A program made the translations under genes and the position numbers. Of a stretch of 64,000 bases of DNA, positions 35,500 to 48,100 are shown in pieces; position 1 is the first letter of the stretch, and the number at the start of each line of letters is the position of its first letter. The stretch lies in assembly GCA_950295325.1 (NCBI GenBank), contig OX485803.1, forward strand, positions 71,749,554 through 71,813,553, written 5' to 3'. A model generated the notes under the pieces. The model did not search any database. It saw only the letters and a list, made by a program, of their open reading frames with translations, and was not told where the DNA came from. The DNA is from Polytrichum commune. Its lineage: Eukaryota > Streptophyta > Polytrichopsida > Polytrichales > Polytrichaceae.

Positions 35500-38400
35500 T
35501 CTACTCCAATACATCACAACCCCCCCCCCCCCCGGTATGTGTCCACTACATTTCTAGCTGCACTTCCTAGGTTTTACGCTATATACTTATGGGCCCACCA
35601 CTTATGCCCTTTGGATGACCGTTTTGAGATCCCATGTCGAAATGATGGCTTAAGGCTGACCGATCGACAAGGCTGTAGAAAAACGTGACTCCAATCATTT
35701 GACATGTCCTTGGATAATGCACATGTTTGGGTAGACTTAGTTTGGACACCACGTGTGTGATTGGAACTCCCAATGCAGCTAGAGGACATATACTCCTTAA
35801 CCTAAACCTTATGCCACAACACATACATTGAAACAACAATACAAAACAAACACATACAACCCCTTAATAGATGCAATGAGATACAATGGTTGCAATGTCA
35901 ACCCCCTCTTCCCAAACTTGGATGCCCCAAATAGATAGTTGCACCCAACATAGCCCGGCTTCCAAAAGGAAGGCAATAAGCCCTATAATGAGCCCCCCCC
36001 CCCCCCCCACCACCACCCCCAAACTCATGTACATTATAGAGCAAACATACTCAATTTTTCCTAATAAAAATTTCTTCCCCTTTTCAGGATGTGCTCTTCC
36101 ATATGTGGAGAAAAACCTCACATTCAAGAGTACCTCTCATCGATCCGACAGAAAATATAAAACTAAACCCCCTTGGTTTAGACTAATTCCGTAACTTTGA
36201 AGCTAATTACGGTGTCAAACCAATTGAATTTTTAAATAAAATGTTTTTGGATGAATGTTGGGTGTGCTTGTATGTGAGCATGTTTTCTTGTCTTTGCCCT
36301 CGGATTGATAGGCTTTGCCTACGCATGGGGAATTTGTGATAGCATTTACATCCTCAAGGGCTTGGGCTTCTAATGTGAGGCCCTATATACATATCAATGT
36401 TTTTTTGGCCAACGAAATGGGATTATCGCATACGAGCATATTACTCTCATTCATCCAACAATGAAACTTTAAACTAGTATGTAGTAAGGAGGTTATTTTT
36501 CAAAGTTTATTGGAAACCCTATTTAGTTGAATTGACCCCAAATTAGTCTAGCCCAAGTTAGGGCACACTTTCATGTACCAATCGTTTTGGTGAAACAAAA
36601 TAGAGTTCTCTGACGTTGGTGAAGGTTTTGCCGGTATCTTCAAGCATCTTTTGGACTGAGCACTCCCATGTGGAGTGGCAATGGTGGTTGGGGGGGGGGG
36701 GGGGTAGCAGATTCGGCTCGTTGCCCAAAACACAAGTTGAAACGTGGCCATCCTTGTACTGACGCACTTTAGTTGTTGATTGACTAGACTGATTGATTTT
36801 TAATCATGGGATGCTAGAAAAATGAAAACCAAAATCTCCATAAATTAAGAAAACTTTGGGCAAGGTTTGAATAGTAAGAACATGGCATCATGAACTCTCA
36901 ATGTAAATACAACAAATTATGGTTCACACTAACAATGTATATAAAAACCAAGGTTTCTCCGCTCAAATGAAAATCAATTTCCATGTGCTAGAATACCAAC
37001 CTAGTCAAGTTTCCCTCCTCAAACTACAACTATCAATGAGCCCCACATACCTTATTAGTTTGGGCATGTGCCATCCTGACCCATTACACCAGTCCGTATG
37101 AATCATTTTGGGTTCATATCTTGCATGAACCCAACCACATACATTAACCCTTGCAAACCATATGCCCATGCCCCTGTAAAACCTTCATGTGCATGTACGC
37201 ACATAGCCCCACTCATAAGCCCCCGTGACCCGCTTTGGGAAAAAAAATAAAAAAATGAATTTATTATCTTTGTTAACTAATTGTCTTTTTTAACTAATTG
37301 CTAAAATAAAAAATGAATTTATTTAGTTATGTAGCATGTGAGCTCTCAAAACAACAGTCAGTACTCAATGCAATAAACTCTAATTGTTGCACCATAGGTA
37401 GGTATCATGGGATGATTCAATACAACATCTACTAAGGGGAGGGAGACCAAGGGAGGGGAAGTCGAAAGCATTGGTAACAATAGGACTAGAGATTTCTATT
37501 TAGAGATTATTAAACTACTCTTTAAAATCGGGGTCAAATACCTTTGAGTAACCTTTAAGTAACCTTTCCATAATGTCATGCTCCAATCCATGGGTATGAC
37601 TTGTGGACTTGCCATAAAGTATTTTTGAAATCACCTTTAAGGAGAATATAAAAGCTCAATTTTGGACCGTGTAGCCATAGATGTTGCATCCATGTGGGAT
37701 TTGTTGTTGCTCAAATTTAGTACTTTGGTACTTAGGTTGTCAATCCATGTGCACTATCGACCCTACAATGACCGAAAATATTTTGAGAGTGTGCGATTGA
37801 CTATGTTAGGTTATAATAAGGCTCTATGTGATAGCATGGTTATACTTACATGAGTACCCTTAGATGTGCACTTTGGGAAGGACATTCGAGGCCGTAAATA
37901 TGAAAGTCAACAAATACCTTAACCGTACAAGCCCACTTGAAATGGCCGGGGATTCGTGGCACTCAAGTAAAGTCATCCGGTAACAAAAATCGGATGAGTC
38001 CATCAAGAAGCTCGGATGGAGCTTACTTTAGTGAAATACCTCCGAGTTGGCATGTAAGACCTACTTTCTCCCTCATAGTTATTTTATAAATATTAATTTG
38101 TTGGCAAGGGGCAATGATGTGGCCTTGGATGCTCTAAGCCTATTTTCCAACCTCCCATGAGATGTTTCCAAGGCCATGATGTGGCTTTGAATTTCACATG
38201 GTTATTTTGATAAATATTGTAAGATATCAATGTGTGCAATATATAATTATGAAGTGTTGTCATAGACATCTTTTTGTTCATAATTCATTTATTTTGCACA
38301 TGTGTGATTGTTCAAACATTTGTAATATGGCACAATAATATATATCACCTTATGATAAATTGGTGAACTAAAAAACTCAATTCAATATTAGTATTAGTAT

Positions 38401-38860
38401 TGTTATTATTAGTATTTGCATAATAGTATTAGTATTAGTATTAGTATCATATAATTATATTTATTTAAAAGTAACGGTTATACACTATGTGATTTGAAAG
38501 ATAATACAATATGTGATGAGGATAAATTATTAAATAATTCAGATAGGCTATAGTCAGAAACTTATGATTTTCTCAGTAATATATACCCCATCTATAACAT
38601 TGTCCCACGAGTCTAATTCCAAATAACATATCATTTATTTATACCTTATTCTCTTATAAACACTTGCACTAATCTATCATTAGAATGACAAATATAAGTT
38701 ATTTATGGTAAGTCAAGCGGATTTTAGTGCACTCAATATGGGATTTGTAGTCAAGCGGCCTTCAAGAATGCAATTTTTGGTCGGGTTTAGAAATTTTCTC
38801 TACAAGATTGCCCCAACCCAGATTAGATACCTCCAAAAGTTCGTGAGGGGGTATTTAACG
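35500..38860. other. AT-rich interior of the 25-kb element, no gene recognised
   Basis: There are only short frames. Long homopolymers are notable: about 18 C at 35992-36009 and about 13 G at 36689-36702. A TAGTAT microsatellite lies at 38385-38450. Confidence 0.45.
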
Positions 38861-38871
38861 TCCGCCCATGT

Positions 38872-39400
38872 TAAAGCAAATATAATATGGGGTGTCAAAA
38901 ATGACACTGGGCATCATTAAAGTACTATAGGGTATGGAACAAATCGATTATTTGGATTTGTAATTAATGCAAGGCCCTTTTCTACTAACCCGACTAAGAA
39001 AACTACATAATCATAGCATGTGAAGAAAAAAATTGAAAGTAATAACCCCATATAAAATAGTGGTTGTTTGCACATGGATGCGCGATAAAAGAGAATTAGT
39101 TGTTGCTAGACTCCTAATTGCATATGAGTAGGACACAAATAGATGGCGAGCAACTAGTAAGGTCCAACACTAAGTGGACTACCACACTAATGGGTTTAGG
39201 GTTTAGGGTTTAGGGTTTAGGGTTATTTATTTCATTAGCATTTTCAACCTTGGGTTAATAGAAAAAGCCTTGCATTTCATATAATTCCAAATTACATATT
39301 CTTCCATACCCTATAGTACTTTAAAGATGTCCATTGCCATTTTTGAAACCTTATATTATTCTAAGTCATGTTGTTCATTTTTAGTGTGGCCCACTGTAAT
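38872..39400. repeat. Compact inverted repeat with TTTAGGG array
   Basis: 38872-39065 and about 39185-39400 are inverted versions of each other. For example, aaagtactatagggtatgga is near 38915 and its inverse is near 39310. The right arm starts with four or more TTTAGGG units (39192-39227). The same arm type bounds 33225-35490. Confidence 0.6.
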
Positions 39401-42400
39401 ATTATTGTACTTTCGTTGCCTTACATTGGATTTTCATCCAAATATACAGATGAAAAACCCACAGTAATGGAAACCCCTATTTTGAAGGGTATGCTATGTT
39501 ATATTGCAGATTAACAACAACACCGTAAGTGTCGTCACATGACACTGGGTGTTTGAGTGCACTTATTAAAATCTTGACATGACATGCCATTAGTATGCTT
39601 AAGGATGTATTCCTCTTAAATATTAAAATGAAACACATGACACTTGCCAATAGTGAGCTTAAGCATCTTACCCTTGGGAATGTAGTGGGAATTAACAAAA
39701 CCGTTTAATATGAACATGTACGTTATCACTATATCACAGTAGACAATATAGCAATCATCCATGACAATGTTGCATCACAAGTTGCTAACATGAGAAGGTC
39801 AATGGATGAACTCATCCATCATCATGACATGGCTCTAAGTTATACCTCATGTAGCGTTCACATATGAAGAGATAGTCTGGCATACAATGGGGTATGGGTT
39901 GGCATGTGAACTATGTTGAGGATCTGTGATCATATGTTTACTAATTTCCAATCTCAATATGATATCCTTGTCCAATAATTCTTAAGTGAGTCAGTGCCTT
40001 TAGAATTCAAGTTGATGTTCCCTAAGCTCGGGGGGGGGGGCATTCCCTTGTATATTTTGCATACACCTGCGATAATGATCTATTAAAATGGGGGCTATTT
40101 ACCTATGAGAAAGGATTATAAGGGATGCTAATTTTTGAAATAATGGTAAATTGTTGTGATTATTTGCACCCTATTGGTAATTATAAATTCTTGGATGGTT
40201 GATTTTATGGTACCCTATATTACTTATATGCAATTTTTCCCCCCTGATTGCCCCCATTCCTTAAAGTGTATGATACAGTAGAATTCTCGTTAGAAGCACG
40301 TGTACAAAGTAAGAGAAACAAACATTTACTAGGGTTTAGGGTTCAGGGTCACACTGAAGTCCGGGCAAAGCAAAACACTAAACAATAACAACAAAAGATT
40401 GCAATTACATGTCATTAAGCAACACGAGCCAACGAATGAAAGTTGTGTTGGATAACACAGTTAGAAACCTTGAGGTCTTAGGGAACAGGCCAGCCACATG
40501 TGTCTCAAAGTCACATTTACAAGGTTTGTAGAAGCCCTACAATTGATGCCTTGATCTTCCAATCCTACACATTGGTAGAAAATCCCACGCCATGCAAGCA
40601 AAATCCACCTAAACTAGCTAGGCTACCATTTACACATGTGGGAGATATGAGGGTAATCGAACTGAAATGGCTACTACAGATTTCAAGGTATACTAATGAT
40701 CATTCAACCCTTTCTCCAAATTATATCTCCACATGTGTGAGATAGTACAAATTTAACAGGTTTTATTTTTTATTTGAAATGAACTCATTCAATGAGTTTG
40801 CATCTACCTCATCTAAGGTGTAGATTTTGCTAGTTGATTCATTGTTACTAGAGACACTGTTGAGAGAATAGCATCCACATCAACCCACACACAATCACTC
40901 TCAACATACTTATATTTGTTGAGACCTAGCTGTTTTTTTAACCAATGGAGGTAAGCCATAGTAGTTGGGAAGAGCGTCTCTCTATTTCCGTTCTGGACTG
41001 CACGTTTCATCAAGTCAATGGGTTGCCAACAATTGCCCCACTTAGTACCAACCTTCACCCTTATCTTTTGAACCCTTCCTATATAGAACATGCCATATTT
41101 TGGTGGCAAAGTATTTAATTTTTGAAACTATCGCTTTTTGTCCATGCTATTTTATATGTACCACTTAGGTAATTTAATCATGTTTTGTCAAATGCTATAT
41201 TACATATAATCATGTTTCACAATCCCAAAGCACCCTATACTACACCTAATAATTTTACAAATTTTACGCCAAATTTTTATACAAGACCCTATATTTTATC
41301 GCACGTAGTTCCTACATTTTTCGCCAGTGCCCCCCCCCCCCGAGTCCCTAAGACATTAATGTCAAAGCTAAGTGTTCATGCATGTAAATCATTCTCATCT
41401 CTAATAACTTATGGAGTTATTTTTATCTCTTTCATGGATTGAATGACCTACGTATTATTCTTCCTCTATTCAATTATATTTCAATATTTCAATTTGAAAG
41501 AGTCTCAAGACTTTATGTATTCCTAACCTACTCCTCGCTAAAGTATCTTTACGAGATTCCACAAACCATTCAATTCATAGAGTACACATGATTTACATGA
41601 ATTCATTCATTGAAGTGTTTGACCCATTTCCTATTCAAGTTCTCATTTCCGTAAATCTTATGCCATCATTTAGAATTCCCTTTAATCGATGAGGTATGGT
41701 TATGGAGATGCAATCTTAATATTGCTCGAGATTCATGTGGTGCTTGATGTGGCCCACTCGTTGGCCACCTCCTTTGTCATCCTCTCAATATGATTTCGAT
41801 TCCGATGTCTCCCGCGGCCTTGCATATCACCTTGTACTTCAATATGTTAGTTTCCAAAGTCCTTTCTCTTTAGTTGACCGCTAATTTTGGCTAAGTCCAT
41901 ATGTGTTGCATGCAAAACAACCAACCCCCACCCAAAAATTTGAGTGGGATAAATGATAACTCTAGTGCCTTTGAGAAGGTCATTCTTGAATTTGTGTTAT
42001 CGCAAGCATGTGTGTTCATATTAGATGTCGACTATGAACGTCAAAAATCTTAGCCAATGAAGAGCACATAATGAATCTAGTAATAATATAACTTAAGATA
42101 CAATTACAAGAATAAACGCTAGGAGAATGACTTTAAAACCAAGTTATGAAGTGATTCTCAATGCATGGGGGTGAGGGCAAAGCCACAAAGAGATTTATGC
42201 TAAAATTGCCTAAATTTTTTTTTTATGTTAAACGATTTATGTTCATTCCTAGTAGTATTTACCTATCCAGTAGGGTTTATTGGGTATGGGAGGTGGGCAT
42301 GTACCCATTATGCGCGGCAAGTATTATGTGTGATGATTTCTAATGGCCAGCAACTTTGATGCTTTATAAGTATCCATAGCCGCTTCTTATGTCATGCCAT

Positions 42401-42700
42401 TATTTTCGTTGCCATAATATATGTTATATTTAAAATTTTGAATTCTTGGAACTCTAATGGTTCATAGTCCAAGAGAAAACAAGAGAACAATCGAACTTGA
42501 GTTCATGGGCTAAGGTGAAAGTGGGCCTATTATGGATGCTCACGACTTCATCAATAAGGAATTGGAAATCATAGCTATGCTTGATGTCAAGCGCGATTGA
42601 GCATCTTACACGCATATTATGAGAATGTGCAATTGACTTTGGTATGTTATAATAGGAATCTATGTTACAGAGTAGAATGTTAAAGTATGGAATCTATGTT
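39400..42700. other. AT-rich interior of the 25-kb element with repeat fragments
   Basis: Fragments similar to the telomere-repeat-bearing inverted repeats recur near 40080-40260 and 41180-41345, again with G or C runs (40031-40040 and 41331-41343). A minus-strand frame of 98 codons (41109-40813) contains IGRVQKIRVKVGTKWGN and ESDCVWVDVDAILSTVSLV. It may be a remnant of a coding sequence, but I do not recognise it. Confidence 0.4.
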
Positions 42701-42714
42701 ATAATATGAACCTA

Positions 42715-43245
42715 TTTTAAGCATTATCAATACTATTACCATTTATCGATTGAAAGTGATTATTATTATTACTATAAATCACTACTAGTCAGCCATTAGT
42801 AATTCATAATTATTAATCACTATTAAACATTATTAATGACTATAATGACCTATGAAGCACTAGCATTCACTATTATTCACTACTAGTCACTATTAGTTAC
42901 TATTAGTTACTATTACTGGTAATTACTATTAATCACTATAAATCATTTTTACTAATATTACTAATATTACTAATATTAACAATAGAGTGAATATGACAAT
43001 TTACTAACAATAAAAATAATATCAATCATACTAATATGAGTTATCTTAATAAGTACTAATAATGAACTTACTAATATGAGTTATCCTACTAAGTACTGAT
43101 AATTATCTTACTAATACGCAGTTATCTTACTAATTACTAATAATTGTCTTACTAATACTTAGATATCTTACTAAGTACTAATAATTATCTCACTAATACT
43201 TAGATATCTTACTAAGTACTAATAATTATCATACCAATAGGGCGA
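42715..43245. repeat. AT-rich tandem repeats
   Basis: Short units such as tattagttac and actaatatt are followed by a longer unit of about 40-45 bp (ttactaagtactaataatta, tcttactaatac) repeated about five times. Confidence 0.7.
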
Positions 43246-43439
43246 ACCTTACAAAGTACCAATAATTTTTTATCGCTACGTCCTAATACCATCATACCGC
43301 CCATCCCTCCTCAAAACGTACTTTAGCCGCCAAATCGCATATCTCTTCGCGTCCCGAGATTTCCTCCATCATGTCCCTTCGTACTAATGAGGCATTATGT
43401 GACATGCGACTTCCACCCTCTCGTCATTATGGCAACATT

Positions 43440-44370
43440 TCGCACCCTCTCTCTCCCTCTCTCTCCCTCTCTCTCATTCTCCTCTCCCAATTCTTTCTCT
43501 CTTTCCTTCACCACTCTCCACTTTTCTGGAATGCTCTTGCAAAACTCTTCTCCCACAATTCTGAACTTGCTTTGCTTCTCTTCATTCTCTTCATTCTCTT
43601 CTCTTCATTCAATTATTGTACTCCTTGTCTTGATTATCTTCTCAAGAAAACCCTGGAATAGATTCAGTGTGCATTTTCTTGGAATATGTGATAGTTTCTT
43701 GGTGAGCATAGTTGTTTCTTGCTCAATCCAGCATGTGGTAGAGGTGAGATGTGGAGAAGAGGAAGGCGACCTTGAAGCAAGTGGAGGGAAGTTCCAATCA
43801 TGAAGAATTGAGAACCCACAAGCTTGTAAGTTTCTGAACTCTTTCAATGTTTTGCACTCTCTTTCACTCTTTTGCTTTCTCTTTCAATTTCATTGTTCCT
43901 CTTGCTTGCATTGTTCCTCTTGCATGCATTGTTCCTCTTGCATGCATTGTTCCTCTTGCATGCATTGTTCCTCTTGCATGCATTGTTCCTCTTGCTTGCA
44001 TTCTTCCTCTTGCTTGCATTTCAAATTTCTGGTGCACTAGGGTTTGAATTGCTTGAAGAATTTCAAACCCAGAAATACTAGAGATTTGCATGTGAGTTGT
44101 GTGATGCTTGGGTGTGAAGAGTTGATTGAAATGTGAGAAAAATGCTCAAATCAGAATGCAAGATGAATGACAAGAGGTTATGTTCATAAAAATGTGAGAC
44201 CAGATTGCAAGAAGAATGTGAGGGCAGAATTTACCTATTGAGATGTTTGAGAGTATGAATGTATTGCACATGTAGGCATAGTTTGAAACAATAGCTCTTG
44301 TGTTTTGTTTTGTGCAGGAAACCACATTCGTATTGAAAGAATTTTGACATGGTCCCCCCAAAGAACCCTG
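43440..44370 (+). promoter_or_regulatory. Proposed leader region of the fusion gene, with repeats and an upstream ORF
   Basis: 43440-43660 is a CT-rich tract typical of plant 5' leaders. A possible donor (agctt^gtaagt) lies at about 43825. 43895-44022 is a tandem array of an 18-bp unit (attgttcctcttgcatgc, about seven copies). A small exon 44318-44370 follows an acceptor (ttttgtgcag). It starts a short upstream frame MVPPKNPG that, when spliced to 45114, ends after two codons (GT, stop). The array and the upstream ORF are seen. Their regulatory role is inferred, and the exon borders are predictions. Confidence 0.45.
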
Positions 44371-44444
44371 GTGAGTGTCCATTACATAAATCCCAGTTTT
44401 TCTGTTAGTGTGAACGCGGTTATCTGAAAGTGGATATTTGAAGT

Positions 44445-44610
44445 GCCCACGGGTGAACACCCGTGGGCTTTTGCACCCACAAGGTGGAGAGGCCCACGGG
44501 TGAACACCCGTGGGCCTCTCCCCCCATCCGGTTGAATGTGCCCACGGGTGTTCACCCGTGGGCTTTTGCACCCACAAGGTGGAGAGGCCCACGGGTGAAC
44601 ACCCGTGGGC
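44445..44610. repeat. First palindrome array (four copies, 47-bp period)
   Basis: Palindromes with GCCCACGGGTG arms lie at 44445-44468, 44492-44515, 44540-44563 and 44587-44610. Their centres alternate between AA and TT. Spacers repeat in pairs, either ttttgcacccacaaggtgga or a CT-rich version. The array lies in the proposed intron before the first coding exon. Confidence 0.85.
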
Positions 44611-44855
44611 AGTGGTGATTCTTCACAAGGTCCCTAACATGTCCGTGGTCACATGTCGACATCTTCGTTTTTTTCTGTTCTTTTTTCCTAATTTTGTACC
44701 AACTTGAGGGAGACTTAACTTGTATAGATATTACCGGTTTCGGGACGGGTTGAGATTTTTTTGCCTTTCAATTCAAGGTTTTTGGACGTGGACGAGCTAA
44801 AACTTTGTGAAAAATCAGCCCTCCCGTGGGCCTCTCCCCTCATCTGGTTGAAAGT
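44611..44855. other. Spacer within the leader intron
   Basis: No feature apart from a palindrome half-site (ctcccgtgggcctctccc) at 44821. Confidence 0.4.
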
Positions 44856-44975
44856 GCCCACGGGTGTTCACCCGTGGGCCTTTGCACTCACCTGGTTAGG
44901 AGTGCCCACGGGTGTTCACCCGTGGGCCTTTGCCCTCACCTGGTTAGGAGTGCCCACGGGTGTTCACCCGTGAGC
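44856..44975. repeat. Second palindrome array (three copies, 48-bp period)
   Basis: Copies at 44856-44879, 44904-44927 and 44952-44975 (the last with one mismatch) all have TT centres. They are separated by near-identical spacers (tttgcactcacctggttagg). Confidence 0.85.
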
Positions 44976-45153
44976 CTTTGCACTCACCTGGGTGGGAGAT
45001 TTTGTTTGATAAATGTCTTTTTGATTTTCTATGTAGACAAATTTGGTGTGTCTCTGTAAGCATTTGAAGGTTTTAGACATAAACATGTGATAGACAGTTG
45101 GTGTTTCATTCAGGTACATAGAGGTGTCGAAGTGTTCTCTCATTTGAATTGAG

Positions 45154-48100
45154 ATGGCAAGAACTAAGCAAACAGCCCGTAAAGGTATAACCACAATACC
45201 TATGTGCACGTCAATGTTATATGAGTTATAGAATCCGTGATAATATTGGGCTATGCTGAATACTTACATGTGCATTGTCTTCTGCAGTATCGGGAGGTGT
45301 GGGCAGACGGGTGAATTACGATGTTGAAGTTTTGGGCCCAGATTTGCAATGGTTCATGCAGTATAGTGGTTTCGGAGAGACAACGGTGCTCTCGCTTTAC
45401 ACGAGGACTGGGCCCAATTCCACATGGAGAAAGTACATGAAGGCAAAACATGTACTGGACATTCAAGCGGATGGGAGCCGGGTATTGATAATGTGCAAGT
45501 CGCCTGAACGGAAGAAGGACTTCAAGGTTGCAGCACTCGTGGAGACTTTCTCATATGCGGATGTGAATGAAGAGCTCAACAATGAGGGAGAGAACATCCG
45601 CTTATTGAACGGTGATTTCCTCACCTATTGTATACTATATTGCGAGACCAATGTGCACACGAAGTCCGTGGAGGAGAGGTCAGTAATGATCGAGCAGGAC
45701 TACAAGTCTGCTCTAGCACGAGTGAAGGTTATAGTTGAGGAGGCAAAGGCGGCAAGGTTGGAAGCATCTTTGAAGAAGAAGGAAATCCGCGATGGCAAGA
45801 GGAAGGATCTTGCTGATGTACGTGCCACCTCGTCTAGGAAGAAGACGAGACCCGATGAAGGACAACCACTGATTGTCGAAGACACTGACGGCCAGGATGT
45901 TGTCTCCAAGAGAGGCAAGAAGAAAACACCTGAGGATAGTCCATTTCTTGAACTCGAGAAGATTCCCAAGCGATCAATGCATGGGCCTCCAGACAAATCG
46001 GTTGGAGACAGGTTGATGGATATGGAGTTGTTCAAGAACAAGTACCAAAGGGTGTGGATATTCGGAGCATTCTGGTCTTTATCGCGAGGTTGAATCTGGC
46101 CAAGCGGATGTTCCGCGGGATGCAATCATGTCTGAAGCTGTGCATGTTGAAGTGACAAACACAGATTTGAACGTCAGCTCACCTGTTGAGGACGTTGCCG
46201 CTGCCGTTCTCGAGGTGCTAGGACATGGGCGATCAAATCGTGATTCACCTGGTGTTGTGGTTGCAGAAGAGCCTACTGTAGCGGCACCATCCAATGAAGC
46301 AGAGGAGGTTATTCGAACCGAAGTCATATGCTTGGATAGTGATGACGATGTGCCCGAAAGATGCGTAGAACTAGACGTGAGGGTGAAGGTGAGAGATCGA
46401 GTTCCACATCGGATTCGGGGGACGTTTGCGGACTACATGACGGATGATTCCGAGGATGAGGATTATGGGAAGCCTGGGTACAACAGAGTGAAACTCAACT
46501 TTGTTGATGACCCTCACCCGGTGTTTGCTGGGAGACCTGACATGGGCAAGGAATCGGATGGGAAGGACAAGGTGCATTTTGCCCCATTTGTGGACAAATA
46601 CTTGGTAGATGTGCCCGAGAACGTGCGATTGAATCTTGCGCATTTGTACACGTCGTACGATTATCACAAGATGTTCGCTTATCTCTCCACACCAGCGTTT
46701 TGTGAAGCAGTGAAGGTGAAACATATTCTTCATGCCGCTGCATTAAAGAAAATGAGAAAGAGATGGACAGCGTTCGAAGCTCCCAAACATCGTGATGAAC
46801 GAGGTCAATTCGCGGGGTCCTCGGCCGCTCAAGCCGGCAGTGTTGTGGACTCTACGTTGGAGATCATTGACATTACTGGAGTGCCAGAGTCTCCAAGGAG
46901 GGAAGTCGATGTTGCAGTTGCGGAGTCCTCAAGCCCTCATGTCGAACGTGTTGCTGAGGGTCAACCGGCATCGTCCGAAATGGTAATACATACTCCCTTT
47001 CCAATGCTATATTGTGTTTGGCGGTGGAAGCAAACTCGTCAAGATTTCTAAAAGTGTCTTTGCAACAGGTGTTGGTTGCGGCAGAACGGGATGTCATTCC
47101 ACCGAGTTCTCATGACGACCCTGCACATGGTGGGGATCCCCCCCTAAGCCAAGCTCAAGGTATCATATATAGTGTTATTTGAATGCAATTGGTCCCACGG
47201 GTGAACACCCGTGGGACCACCTGTTTATACTTTTCAATTTCCATACAAATTGTTATCTCTCGAGTAATATTTATATAAGGGACTTTTGATATTGTGCCCA
47301 CGGGTGTTCACCCGTGGGAGATTATGGGTTTGAGCGTGTGGATCTCATAAGTCATGTGTGCATGTGGTCACAGGTCATACAGCCACTGCCGGAATACCAC
47401 CTTCGGTACGATATTTTCCTCGATCTCGCAAAACTAATCCATAAATGTGGAGGCATTCTTTTATCTTGCATACTCATGTGTACCCAACGTGTTGTTTCAT
47501 TCGATAAAAATCATGTAGAATATACTTTTTCCTTAGATAGAAATTCTTTACAATGACTTTCAATTTTGTCATCGCCAGATCCTCACCTCTCCAACCACTG
47601 TTGTCCATCGGAGAGAGAAGATATGGTTAGTGCTGGATGTGAACGGGATCCTGGTGAGGTCAACAAAGTGCGACAATGTCAACACCAGGAAGACTCTTGA
47701 ATCACAACATAGCCCTCAGATAACTGGGGAGTTGGTTCCACTTTTTCTCCCATATAGTGCCCTCATACCTAGGAGAGGACTGGGACGCTTTCTGCGTTTT
47801 GTTCTCTCAAACTTCCATGTTGTCATCTGGTCGTCGAAGCTTATGAAGAATCTTCAGCCAATTGTCCGGCACTTCTTCAATGGTTGTAGACATCCAGAGT
47901 ATGTGTTTGGGCAAGAATTGTGTCACACTCTGAAGGATGAGAGAGGACAAGTTCTTCCTAGTCCTATGAATGCTGATTCAAGCTTCTTCATGAAAGACCT
48001 GTGCGCATTTTTTGAGTGGAGCCGGACGCATCCAGTGCCGCATACGAAGCAACCCAGTCATAGGACTACATTACTTGTTGATGACTCCCCTTACAAATGC

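Noticed and set aside
43847..44091. Repetitive frames (IVPLACIVPLAC and other frames) at the 18-bp array
   Set aside because: All frames are open because the unit length is a multiple of three without stops; there is no sign of selection on one frame.
44761..44973. Open frames with repeated VPTGVHPWAF motifs around the palindromes
   Set aside because: They follow from translating the palindrome repeats, occur in several frames and on both strands, and lie in a proposed intron.
44445..44975. CRISPR-like array (palindromic repeats with regular 47-48 bp period)
   Set aside because: The spacers are near-identical copies of each other, the setting is a plant nuclear transposon, and no Cas genes are present. 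It is a tandem array of palindromes.
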